From assembly GCF_000830005.1 (NCBI RefSeq), contig NZ_CP010407.1, positions 4,321,001-4,385,000 of the forward strand: DNA of 64,000 nucleotides, written 5' to 3'. Made by a program: the position numbers and the translations under genes. The stretch is from Streptomyces vietnamensis. Lineage in GTDB: Bacteria > Actinomycetota > Actinomycetes > Streptomycetales > Streptomycetaceae. Every line of letters begins with the position of its first letter. Within the stretch, counting starts at the first letter, position 1. The notes under the pieces were generated by a model. It saw only the letters and a program-made list of their open reading frames with translations, made no database searches and was not told the origin of the DNA. Below are positions 7,190 through 14,827 of the stretch, one piece after another.

Positions 7190-7882
7190 ATGAACGAGAA
7201 CAAGAACGTCCAGCAGAAGTCCGTCCGCCGCAACCGGGTCGCCGCCGCGGCCTGCTTCGCCGCCGCGCTGATCACGACCACCGTCGTCGGCGCCCAGTCG
7301 GCCACCGCCGCCGGGGCCGCCCACCGCACCGCCGCCGCCCACCCGGCCGCGGTCGCGGCCGTCGCGCCGGGGGTCGGCTCCGCCGGCCTCGTCCAGAGCG
7401 AGGACTTCTCCCGGCAGGGTCTGCACCCGGTCGGCGCGACCGTCGCGCTGACCGGACGCCAGGCGCTGTCCGCGTGCTCCGGTGAGGAGACCATGCGCGA
7501 CCTGACCAAGGGCAAGGCCACCGCGTACGCGTCCGTGACCTGGACCTTCACCACCGACGGCCTGCTGACCGAGTCGGCCGCGAGCGCCCCCACCAAGACC
7601 GCGGCCGCCACCTGGGAGAAGCAGCTCGTCGCGCTCGTCCAGGACTGCCAGGACGAGCCCGCCGGCCACTGGTACTACGGCGCGGCCCACACCCTGACCA
7701 CCGCCGGCGGCACCGGCCACTGGTACCCGGCCCACAACGGAGACGGCGCCGTCAGCGGCGGGGTCGCGGTCCTGCGCAGCGGCACCAGGGTCGCCGTCGT
7801 CGAGCTTTCCGGCCGGCCCGTCGGCGCCTCGACCTCCGTCGAAGGCATCGCGGCCGCGGCACTGAACCGCCTCTCCTCCTGA
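7190..7882 (+). CDS. secreted protein paralogous to the preceding gene product
   Basis: 230 residues with a classical signal peptide: basic n-region KSVRRNR, hydrophobic core AAAACFAAALITTTVVG and an A-x-A type site near ATAAGA. The mature part has two cysteines (SACSGEE and QDCQDE) and the motifs AGHWYYG and GVAVLRSGTRVAVVEL that match the preceding protein (PGHWVYG, GIAVLRSGTHYGVLEV), so the pair arose by duplication. It lacks the transmembrane anchor and the second cysteine pair. A run of A/T/H-rich sequence follows the signal peptide. GGGGGACC precedes the ATG. It probably works outside the cell with the anchored paralogue; function unknown. Confidence 0.82.
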   Translation: MNENKNVQQKSVRRNRVAAAACFAAALITTTVVGAQSATAAGAAHRTAAAHPAAVAAVAPGVGSAGLVQSEDFSRQGLHPVGATVALTGRQALSACSGEETMRDLTKGKATAYASVTWTFTTDGLLTESAASAPTKTAAATWEKQLVALVQDCQDEPAGHWYYGAAHTLTTAGGTGHWYPAHNGDGAVSGGVAVLRSGTRVAVVELSGRPVGASTSVEGIAAAALNRLSS

Positions 7883-7904
7883 ACGGCCGCCCCGCCCACG
7901 GCGG

Positions 7905-8357
7905 TCAGCGGACGCGGGCGCTCATCCAGGGGGTGAGCGTGACCCCCGTGACCAGCTCCTTGTACGTCTCGTCGCCGGGCAGCGGGACGATCAGCCACCA
8001 GCCGGGCGGGAAGAACCGGCCCTTCACATGGGCGAGGCCGCCGTGGACGGAGCGGAGGAAGGCGGGGACGGCGTCGCGGGGCACGTCCGCGAACTCGATG
8101 CCGTCCACGGTGATCAGGGCGTCGTCCTCGGGGAAGACCTGGACGGCGACGGCGGGGGAGCCGCCCAGTTCGACGTAGGCCTCGTGCGGGAGCGATCCGT
8201 CCCGGTCGAGGACGGCGAACGCGCCGGACGAGGTGCGCCGGGAGGTCTGGTCCGCGCCGATGTCGTCGGTCACCGTCATCTCCAGGTGGAACTCCTGGGC
8301 GATCTCGCGGATGGCGTTGACGGCCGCTTCGGTGCTGGGCAGGTGCGGGTGGGCCAT
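7905..8357 (-). CDS. conserved hypothetical protein encoded beside kptA
   Basis: About 150 residues (start at 8357 preferred; an in-frame ATG at 8369 has its purine tract too close). There is no signal peptide or membrane segment. The sequence has a mixed alpha/beta look with an acidic, aromatic profile (EAYVELGGSPAVAVQVF, FFPPGWWLIVPLPGDETY) and no motif I recognise. It lies immediately downstream of the RNA 2'-phosphotransferase gene in the same direction, with only a few bases between, so the two are probably cotranscribed. Whether it works with KptA is unknown. Confidence 0.65.
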   Translation of the reverse strand: MAHPHLPSTEAAVNAIREIAQEFHLEMTVTDDIGADQTSRRTSSGAFAVLDRDGSLPHEAYVELGGSPAVAVQVFPEDDALITVDGIEFADVPRDAVPAFLRSVHGGLAHVKGRFFPPGWWLIVPLPGDETYKELVTGVTLTPWMSARVR

Positions 8358-8372
8358 GCGACCGATCATGCC

Positions 8373-8915
8373 TCAGGCGGGGAAGCGGAGGAACTCCGGC
8401 GGGACGGCGTCGGTCAGCCAGACCCCGTTGGCGCTGACGTGGAAGACGTGCCCGGCCCGCCGCATCGCGCCGGCGTCGACGCTCAGCACCACGGGCCGCC
8501 CCCGGCGGGCGCCCACGCGGGTCGCCGTCTCCCGGTCGGGTGAGAGGTGGACGTGGTGGCGGGCCATGGGCCGCAGCCCCTCCGCCCGGATCGCGGGGAG
8601 CCGGTCCGCGACCGTGCCGTGGTAGAGGTACGCGGGCGGTTCGGCGGCCGGCAGGTCCAGGTCGACGGTGACGGTGTGGCCCTGGCTCGCGCGGATGCGG
8701 GTGCCCTCGACCGCGAAGCGCTTCTTGTCGTTGGTCGCGACGACGTGGTCGAGCTCCGCGCGGGTGATCGGGAAGCCGTGCTCGGAGGCGGCCCGGAGCA
8801 GGGCGTCGATCTCGGTCCAGCCGTGCGCGTCGAGGGCGAGTCCGATGCGCTCGGGCTGGTGGCGCAGATGCTTGGAGAGGTACTTCGACACCTTCACGGT
8901 GCGTCGTTCATCCAT
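8373..8915 (-). CDS. kptA: RNA 2'-phosphotransferase (Tpt1/KptA family)
   Basis: 180 residues from the ATG at 8913-8915 (MDERRTVKVSKYLSKHLRHQ). The family signature is present: KYLSKHLRHQPERIGL at the N-terminus, KKRFAVEGTRIRASQGHT in the middle and LYHGTV...MARHHVHLS with the NAD-binding R/H residues; the conserved R-x-x-QGH and HGT-type motifs are visible. The enzyme transfers an internal 2'-phosphate from RNA to NAD, giving ADP-ribose 1'',2''-cyclic phosphate; in eukaryotes this finishes tRNA splicing. Bacteria lack that pathway, so the natural substrate here is unknown. Cotranscribed with a small hypothetical gene. A cluster of DnaA-box-like sites lies just upstream. Confidence 0.93.
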   Translation of the reverse strand: MDERRTVKVSKYLSKHLRHQPERIGLALDAHGWTEIDALLRAASEHGFPITRAELDHVVATNDKKRFAVEGTRIRASQGHTVTVDLDLPAAEPPAYLYHGTVADRLPAIRAEGLRPMARHHVHLSPDRETATRVGARRGRPVVLSVDAGAMRRAGHVFHVSANGVWLTDAVPPEFLRFPA

Positions 8916-8939
8916 CTCGTTTTCTTCCCCGTCCAGGTT

Positions 8940-8993
8940 TGATCCACAAGCAAGTGGAGTTATCCACAGGCGAGTTTGAGATTCTGTGGACAA
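8940..8993. promoter_or_regulatory. three DnaA-box-like 9-mers between kptA and a MerR gene
   Basis: Within 54 bp are TGATCCACA (8940-8948), TTATCCACA (8960-8968) and, on the minus strand, TTGTCCACA (8985-8993). The last equals the preferred Streptomyces DnaA box, and the second equals the E. coli consensus. They lie in the only non-coding stretch between kptA and the MerR gene, in a locally AT-richer sequence. They might bind DnaA and influence initiation or kptA transcription; that is inference. Confidence 0.5.
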
Positions 8994-9015
8994 CGGGGCT
9001 GCCGGGTCAAGGCAT

Positions 9016-9984
9016 TTATTGAAGTTCCTCGTCTTCGTGATGCCTTGCGGCAAGTGCGTCCAATGTCCTTTTGTTGAGCTCTCGTTCCGTGGACGCCGCG
9101 ATGAAGGCCTCGACGCCCTCCGCGCCGACCAGGCTCTGCACAGCCCGTATCGTCCCGGCGGGGAGCGACACCGCGCGGGGCTGGTCGTCCTTCACCAGGG
9201 GCGGGTCCGGCGACAGGTGGATCTGGAGGTGTCGGGTGGCCAACAGGCGCATCGCCCGCGCCAGTTCGGCGTCCACCGTCTGCTGGGCGAGCGGCCTGAG
9301 CCGTCGCACCATCGTCGCCGCCTCGGTCGCGTCCGCGTCCGTCGGCGGCCGGTGCTCCAGGTAACGCGCGAAGACGTGCTCGGTCGTGAACTCCAGGAAA
9401 CGGGAGGCGATGTGCTCGACCTGATCGCGAAGTTCCCTCAGATGACCGGTGATCGCCGCCAGCGGCACCCCCGCCGCGTACAACTCGGCCGCCACCGCCA
9501 GCTCTTGCGGGCTCGGTACGAGGTACTCCTCGGTCTCCCGGCCCTCTCGGCCCTCTCGTCCCGGCAGCCGCTCCAGTACGCCGAGCTCTATGGCCTCCCT
9601 GATGGCCTCCTCGTCCGGCGTGCCGCCGAAGCGGGCGTCCAGCTCCGCCCGGGAGATCCGGTCCGCCTCCTCGTCCGTCCACGGCCCGTGGACCTCCGCG
9701 ACGAGCCCGAGCACCCCGCCGAGCCCCCGGCCGGTGTCCCAGGCCTCCAGGAGCTCCTTGATCGAGGCCAGGGTGTAGCCCCGGTCGAGGAGGTCGGCGA
9801 TCTGCCGGAGCCGCGCGAGGTGCGCGTCCCCGTACACGTTCGACCTGCCCCGCCGCTCCGGGCGGGGCAGCAGACCGCGGTCCTGGTAGGCGCGGATCGT
9901 CCGGACCGTGGCCCCGCTGTGATGGGCGAGATCCTCGATCCGGTACTCCGGCTGTGCTGACTGCTCGGACAAACCCGCTCCCAC
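9016..9984 (-). CDS. MerR-family transcriptional regulator
   Basis: 322 residues from GTG 9984, preferred over GTG 10005 because GGAGGAA sits nine bases upstream. The N-terminal MerR DNA-binding domain is clear: YRIEDLAHHSGATVRTIRAYQ, DRGLLPRPERRGRSNVYG, LARLRQIADLLDRGYTLASI. The remaining 230 residues form a long helical effector region without the C-terminal cysteines of metal-sensing MerR proteins. A short GREGREGRE repeat sits near residue 150. It lies downstream of, and on the same strand as, the EphD-like fusion gene (about 70 bp apart), so it may be cotranscribed with it and regulate it. Effector unknown. Confidence 0.9.
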   Translation of the reverse strand: MGAGLSEQSAQPEYRIEDLAHHSGATVRTIRAYQDRGLLPRPERRGRSNVYGDAHLARLRQIADLLDRGYTLASIKELLEAWDTGRGLGGVLGLVAEVHGPWTDEEADRISRAELDARFGGTPDEEAIREAIELGVLERLPGREGREGRETEEYLVPSPQELAVAAELYAAGVPLAAITGHLRELRDQVEHIASRFLEFTTEHVFARYLEHRPPTDADATEAATMVRRLRPLAQQTVDAELARAMRLLATRHLQIHLSPDPPLVKDDQPRAVSLPAGTIRAVQSLVGAEGVEAFIAASTERELNKRTLDALAARHHEDEELQ

Positions 9985-10051
9985 CGACCGCTTCCTCCGC
10001 CCCACCGCCGCGGGGCCCTCTCGATGAGAGGGATCGTACGACCGCCGGTCC

Positions 10052-11854
10052 CTACGCCGGCGGCTGCCAGCGGGCCAGGGCCCGCAGGGCTCCCGGGCTG
10101 AGCCGGGACAGGAAGCGGGCGCCCCGGGCCTCGGGGGTCACCGGGACGACGGCCCGGTCGTGCAGGACCGCCCCCAGGATCGCGTCCGCGACCTTCTCCG
10201 GCGGGTAGTTCCGCAGCCCGTAAAGACGGGAGGCCTTCTGCTGCCGCCGCTTCTCCTCCGCCGCGTCCGTGACCCCGGCGAACCGCGCGGTCGCCGTGAT
10301 GTTGGTGTTGACGATGCCGGGGCATATCGCCGACACCCCGATGCCCTGCCCGGCCAGTTCGGCCCGCAGGCACTCGCTGAGCATCAGCACCGCCGCCTTC
10401 GACGTGCTGTACGCGGGCAGCGCCCGGGAGGGCTGGAAGGCCGCCGCCGACGCGGTGTTGACGATGTGGCCGCCCTGGCCGCGCGCGGTCATCTGCGCAC
10501 CGAAGAAGCGGCAGCCGTGGATCACGCCCCACAGGTTGACGTCCAGGACCTTCTTCCACTCCTCGGCCGAGGTCTCGAAGAAGGAACCCGTGAGCCCGAT
10601 GCCCGCGTTGTTGACCAGGACGTCGACGACGCCGTACTCGTCGGCCACCTTCGCGGCCAGCTTCTCCATCGCCTCCTCGTCGGCGACGTCGACCACCTCG
10701 CCCCAGGCCTCCGGGGCGCCGATCAGGCGCGCCATCTCGGCCGTGCGGGCCGCGCCCTCGGCGTCCCGGTCCACGGCCACCACCCGGGCACCGGCCTCCG
10801 CGAACGCGAAGGCGGTGGCCCGGCCGATGCCGCTGGCCGCCCCGGTGACCAGGACCAGCTGCCCGCCGAACCGCTCCGCGTACTCCGGCTTCACCCCGCT
10901 CTTCGCCGCCGTCGCCGCCGGCGGCTTCGGCGCCTTGGCGGCCGCGTCCTCGTTGGCCCGGACGAACTCGGAGATCCAGGCCGACAGCTGGTCCGGCCGG
11001 GTGCGCGGCACCCAGTGCTTGGCGGGCAGGGTGCGCCGGGTCAGGTCCGGCACCCAGGTGCCCAGGTCGTCGTAGAGCCGCTCGGAGAGGAAGGCGTCAC
11101 CGGTCGGCGTGATCAGCTGCACGGGCACGTGCGCGTACGCGTCGGGGCGCGGCCTGCCGAGCCGGGCCCGGACGTTGTCCCGGTAGAGCCAGGCGCCGTG
11201 TGCCGCGTCGCTCGGCAGGGAGGGCGTCGGGTAGTCGCCGGCCTGGACCTTCTCCATGCGCTCCAGGAGCTTCGGCCAGCGCTTGCCGAGCGGCCCGCGC
11301 CAGGCGAGCTCCGGCAGCACGGGCGTGTGCAGCATGTACACGTACCAGGACTTGGCGCCCTGGCCGAGGAGCTGCCCGACCCGGCGCGGGGTGGGCCGGG
11401 TCATGCGCTGCTTGATCCAGTGCCCGAAGTGGTCGAGCGAGGGACCCGACATCGAGGTGAAGGAGGCGATCCGGCCCTCGGTGCGCCGCACGGTGGCGAA
11501 CTCCCAGGACTGCACCGAACCCCAGTCGTGGCCGACGAGGTGGACCGGCCGGTCCGGGCTGACGGCGTCGGCGACCGCGAGGAAGTCGTCCGTCAGCTTC
11601 TCCAGGGTGAAGCCGCCGCGCAGCGGTGCCGGGGCCGTCGACCGGCCGTGGCCCCGGACGTCGTACAGCACGACGTGGAACTCCTCGGCGAGGCGCGTCG
11701 CGACCTCCGACCACACCTCCTTGGAGTCCGGGTACCCGTGCACGAGGAGGACGGTCGGCCGGTCCGGGTCGCCGAGCTCGGCGACGCACAGCTCGATCCC
11801 GCCCGTCCGGACCCAGCGCTCCCGCGCCGCGGTGAGCTCCGCGATTCCCGCCAT
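10052..11854 (-). CDS. alpha/beta hydrolase - SDR fusion, EphD-like
   Basis: 600 residues in two domains. Residues 1-300 are an epoxide-hydrolase-type alpha/beta hydrolase with the oxyanion motif HGYPDS and nucleophile elbow GHDWGS (Asp nucleophile), and a late His in LPAKHWVP. Residues from about 315 form a short-chain dehydrogenase with TGAASGIGRATAF, NNAGIGLTG and the Y-x-x-x-K pair in AYSTSKAAV. This architecture matches mycobacterial EphD, implicated in epoxide handling during mycolate metabolism; Streptomyces has no mycolates, so the substrate here is open. The start overlaps the stop of the M24 peptidase gene by one base (TGATG). The two domains are joined by an Ala/Pro/Lys-rich linker. 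Confidence 0.92.
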   Translation of the reverse strand: MAGIAELTAARERWVRTGGIELCVAELGDPDRPTVLLVHGYPDSKEVWSEVATRLAEEFHVVLYDVRGHGRSTAPAPLRGGFTLEKLTDDFLAVADAVSPDRPVHLVGHDWGSVQSWEFATVRRTEGRIASFTSMSGPSLDHFGHWIKQRMTRPTPRRVGQLLGQGAKSWYVYMLHTPVLPELAWRGPLGKRWPKLLERMEKVQAGDYPTPSLPSDAAHGAWLYRDNVRARLGRPRPDAYAHVPVQLITPTGDAFLSERLYDDLGTWVPDLTRRTLPAKHWVPRTRPDQLSAWISEFVRANEDAAAKAPKPPAATAAKSGVKPEYAERFGGQLVLVTGAASGIGRATAFAFAEAGARVVAVDRDAEGAARTAEMARLIGAPEAWGEVVDVADEEAMEKLAAKVADEYGVVDVLVNNAGIGLTGSFFETSAEEWKKVLDVNLWGVIHGCRFFGAQMTARGQGGHIVNTASAAAFQPSRALPAYSTSKAAVLMLSECLRAELAGQGIGVSAICPGIVNTNITATARFAGVTDAAEEKRRQQKASRLYGLRNYPPEKVADAILGAVLHDRAVVPVTPEARGARFLSRLSPGALRALARWQPPA

Positions 11855-12699
11855 CAGACCGCCCCTTCGTTCCAGCGCCGCACGTGCGGCAGATCGTCGT
11901 CCAGCCAGAATGCGCTCTGCTCGGGGTCCCGGGAGTCGGTGACGACCAGGATCTCCTCGAACTTCGCGCCCGTCCCCCGGAATCCGAGGTGCGGCTCGAC
12001 CGCCCACAGCCCGGGCATGGGCGGGTGGTCGGAGAACTTGTACGGCGACCAGAGCGGCGACCAGCCGTCCCGGTGGCCGTGCACGGCGTCGCTCGCCAGG
12101 CCCTTGAGCGACTGGGTGCCGAAGCCGAAGAGCGTCGGCGCCCAGCGGCGCTCCTTCACCCGGTCGATCTTGTGGGCGATGACGCCGAAGGGATAGGCCC
12201 GGTGCCGGTTCGCGTACCCCTGGCGGACCATGAGCCGGTCCACGTCCTCGTATATCTCGCGCAGCGTGCGGCGCTCGCGCACCTCGCGCAGGATCAGCTC
12301 GCGGTGGGCCTCCAGGTCGGCGAGCAGCTTGTCGTGCAGGGGGTTGAGGCCCAGGCAGCCGCTGTAGCCGATGTCGGCCGTGTATCCCTTGTGGACCGGC
12401 GCCATGTCGAGGATGAAGGGCATCCCCGCCTCGAGCCGCCGGTTCGTGGGGAAGAACTGCAGCGGGATCTTGAAGTCCACGAAGGCCGTGCGGTCCCCGA
12501 ACCAGGCGAACGGCCGGTGGAACCAGTCCCGCACCCCCCGCTCGTACAGCCACTCCCGCTGCATCCGGGCGGCCTCGCGCTCGGTCACGCCCGGCTTGAG
12601 CTGGGCCGCGACGGCTTCCGCGCACTCGTACGAGAGCCGCTGTACTTCCCTGAACCCCCGCAGCTCCGCGGAGAGTTCGCCTGTCACTGCTGAGGCCAT
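11854..12699 (-). CDS. M24-family metallopeptidase (aminopeptidase P-like)
   Basis: 281 residues from ATG 12699. The pita-bread fold metal ligands can be placed: two Asp in ILDMAPVHKGYTADIG, a His in the VIAHKI region, Glu in WAVEPHLG and Glu in KFEEILVV. There is no N-terminal creatinase domain, so it is a minimal M24 enzyme. The His region departs from the usual HGVGH-like motif, so specificity may differ. Such proteins hydrolyse X-Pro bonds or act on small amides in the cytoplasm. It is first in an operon with the EphD-like fusion, to which it is coupled by a one-base overlap. An inverted repeat lies 50 bp upstream. Confidence 0.85.
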   Translation of the reverse strand: MASAVTGELSAELRGFREVQRLSYECAEAVAAQLKPGVTEREAARMQREWLYERGVRDWFHRPFAWFGDRTAFVDFKIPLQFFPTNRRLEAGMPFILDMAPVHKGYTADIGYSGCLGLNPLHDKLLADLEAHRELILREVRERRTLREIYEDVDRLMVRQGYANRHRAYPFGVIAHKIDRVKERRWAPTLFGFGTQSLKGLASDAVHGHRDGWSPLWSPYKFSDHPPMPGLWAVEPHLGFRGTGAKFEEILVVTDSRDPEQSAFWLDDDLPHVRRWNEGAV

Positions 12700-12748
12700 G
12701 CCACCCGCCGTCCCGTGTGAGCGCCCGGCTGCGCTACGCGTCCGTAAC

Positions 12749-12770
12749 TTGACACCGATGAATGTGACAA
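12749..12770. promoter_or_regulatory. inverted repeat upstream of the M24/EphD-like operon
   Basis: TTGACAC-N8-GTGACAA, an inverted repeat with one mismatched position per half-site, lies 50 bp upstream of the M24 peptidase start, in the 278-bp divergent gap towards the ABC transporter operon. It may be an operator; the TTGACA half could also act as a -35 element for the rightward direction. The rest of the gap (12780-12900) is purine-rich with short GGCGGAAAGAC repeats and two TGTGGA words, and holds no gene. Confidence 0.4.
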
Positions 12771-12977
12771 TGCCCGGCGGCTGAGTCAAGGGGTCGGACG
12801 GCGGCCTGTGGAAAAGTCCGGCGGAAAGACGGCGGAAAGACGGCGGGAAGACCGACCGCCGGCCTGTGGAGAAAGACTTTCGTCTCGACGCCCCTACGGG
12901 CTTGTACTCCTGAAGTGGGAGAAGGATCGAGCCGTTGGGCTGACGACTGCTGTGGCGCACGCCACTACCGTCGAAGC

Positions 12978-13940
12978 GTGACTGTGATCGCCACCGAAAG
13001 CCTCAGCAAGCGGTTCCCCCGGGTGACCGCTCTCGACCGGCTCTCCCTGGACATCGGGCCCGGTGTGACCGGACTTGTGGGTGCCAACGGAGCCGGTAAG
13101 TCCACGATGATCAAAATCCTGCTCGGACTCTCCCCCGCCACGGAGGGCAGCGCCCGGGTCCTGGGCCTCGACGTCCGGACGCACGGCCCCGAGATCCGCG
13201 AGCGCGTCGGGTACATGCCCGAGCACGACTGCCTCCCGCCGGACGTCTCGGCCACCGAGTTCGTCGTCCACATGGCGCGGATGTCCGGGCTGCCCGCGAC
13301 CGCCGCCCGCGAGCGGACCGCGGACACCCTGCGCCACGTCGGCCTGTACGAGGAGCGCTACCGCCCGATGGGCGGCTACTCGACGGGCATGAAGCAGCGG
13401 GTGAAGCTCGCCCAGGCGCTGGTCCACGACCCGAAGCTGGTGCTCCTCGACGAGCCGACCAACGGCCTCGACCCGGTCGGCCGGGACGAGATGCTCGGGC
13501 TGATCCGCCGGGTCTGGACCGACTTCGGGATCTCCGTCCTCGTCACCTCGCACCTCCTGGGCGAACTGGAGCGGACCTGCGACCACGTGGTCGTCATCGA
13601 CGGCGGAAAGCTGCTGCGGTCCAGCTCCACCAGCGACTTCACCCGGACCACCACGACGCTCGCGGTCGAGGTCACCGACTCGGACAGTCACCCCGACGGC
13701 ACGGGCGCCCTGCGCGCCGCCCTCGCCGCCGCCGGCGTCACGATCCACGCGGGCGTGGAGGACGGTCTGCCGGGCGCCGGCCACATCCTGCTCCTGGAGG
13801 CGGCCGGCGAGGAGACGTACGACCTCGTGCGGGACACCGTCGCCGGCCTCGGCCTCGGTCTCGTCCGCATGGAGCAGCGCCGCCACCACATCGCCGAGGT
13901 CTTCAAGGCGAAGGACCAGGAGGAGGTGCCGGCTCGATGA
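12978..13940 (+). CDS. ABC transporter ATP-binding protein
   Basis: 320 residues from GTG 12978. A standard ABC ATPase: Walker A GANGAGKST, Q-loop region, signature YSTGMKQRVKLAQAL (S-T-G-M-K-Q variant of LSGGQ seen in DrrA/NatA-type exporters), Walker B LVLLDEPTNGLDP and switch His in VTSHL. The C-terminal 90 residues are a DrrA-like regulatory extension. It overlaps the permease gene by four bases (ATGA). With the following three genes it forms an ABC-2 type system of two ATPases and two permeases, probably an exporter; no substrate is evident. Confidence 0.94.
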   Translation: MTVIATESLSKRFPRVTALDRLSLDIGPGVTGLVGANGAGKSTMIKILLGLSPATEGSARVLGLDVRTHGPEIRERVGYMPEHDCLPPDVSATEFVVHMARMSGLPATAARERTADTLRHVGLYEERYRPMGGYSTGMKQRVKLAQALVHDPKLVLLDEPTNGLDPVGRDEMLGLIRRVWTDFGISVLVTSHLLGELERTCDHVVVIDGGKLLRSSSTSDFTRTTTTLAVEVTDSDSHPDGTGALRAALAAAGVTIHAGVEDGLPGAGHILLLEAAGEETYDLVRDTVAGLGLGLVRMEQRRHHIAEVFKAKDQEEVPAR

Positions 13941-14827
13941 GCTCCCAGGCCCCCGAAACGACCCAGATCCACAACATCGGCTACCGGTCCTACGACGGCC
14001 CGCGCCTCGGCCGGGCGTACGCGCGCAGGTCGCTGTTCTCGCAGTCGCTGCGCGGCGCGTACGGCCTGGGCCGCAGCGCCAAGTCGAAGGTGCTGCCGAT
14101 GCTGCTCTTCGCGGTGATGTGCGCGCCCGCGCTGATCATCGTCGCGATCTCGGTGTACACCAAGGCCGACAAGCTCTTCATGGAGTACACCCAGTACGCG
14201 GTCTACCTCCAGCTCGTCATCGCCGTCTTCCTGGCCTCCCAGGCCCCCCAGTCGGTCTCCCGCGACCTGAGGTTCCGGACGGTCCCGCTGTACTTCTCCC
14301 GCCCCATCGAGCGGGTGGACTACGTCCTCGCCAAGTACGCGGCGATGGCCTCGGCGCTCTTCGTCCTCACCGTCACCCCGCTGCTCATCATGTGGATCGG
14401 CTCGATGCTGGCCAAGATGGACTTCGCCGAGCAGGCCAAGCTGTTCGGCCAGGGCCTCGTCTCCGTCGCGGTCCTGTCGGTGCTCTTCGCCGGCATCGGC
14501 CTGGTCATGGCCGCGCTCACCCCGCGCCGCGGCTTCGGCGTCGCCGCCGTGATCGCCGTCCTCACCATCTCCTACGGCGCGGTCTCCACCCTCCAGGGCA
14601 TCTCCTACGCCACCGAGAACACCGGCTCCATCGTCTGGATCGGCCTCTTCTCCCCCCTCACCCTCGTCATCGGCCTGCAGAACGCCTTCCTCGGCGCTCC
14701 CGCCTCCTTCCCCGGCGAGATGCAGGTAAGCGCCGGCGTGGGCGTGGTCTACCTGCTGACCGTCCTCGCGCTGGTCGCCGCCTGCTACGGCATCCTGATG
14801 CGCCGCTACCGAAAGGTCGGACTGTGA
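13937..14827 (+). CDS. ABC-2 type transporter permease
   Basis: 296 residues with six hydrophobic segments: about residues 55-75 (MLLFAVMCAPALIIVAIS), 95-115, 135-160, 178-200, 205-225 and 265-285. The motif SRDLRFRTVPLYFSRPI before the third segment is typical of ABC-2 permeases that couple to NatA/DrrA ATPases. A soluble N-terminus of about 50 residues precedes. Overlaps both neighbours by four bases (ATGA upstream, GTGA downstream), so translation of ATPase and permease is coupled. Confidence 0.92.
   Translation: MSSQAPETTQIHNIGYRSYDGPRLGRAYARRSLFSQSLRGAYGLGRSAKSKVLPMLLFAVMCAPALIIVAISVYTKADKLFMEYTQYAVYLQLVIAVFLASQAPQSVSRDLRFRTVPLYFSRPIERVDYVLAKYAAMASALFVLTVTPLLIMWIGSMLAKMDFAEQAKLFGQGLVSVAVLSVLFAGIGLVMAALTPRRGFGVAAVIAVLTISYGAVSTLQGISYATENTGSIVWIGLFSPLTLVIGLQNAFLGAPASFPGEMQVSAGVGVVYLLTVLALVAACYGILMRRYRKVGL

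Noticed and set aside
12790..12900. TGTGGAAAA and TGTGGAGAA considered as DnaA boxes
   Set aside because: They lack the conserved TCC/ACA core spacing of TTNTCCACA strictly enough (A-rich variants) and are not part of a tight cluster of good matches.
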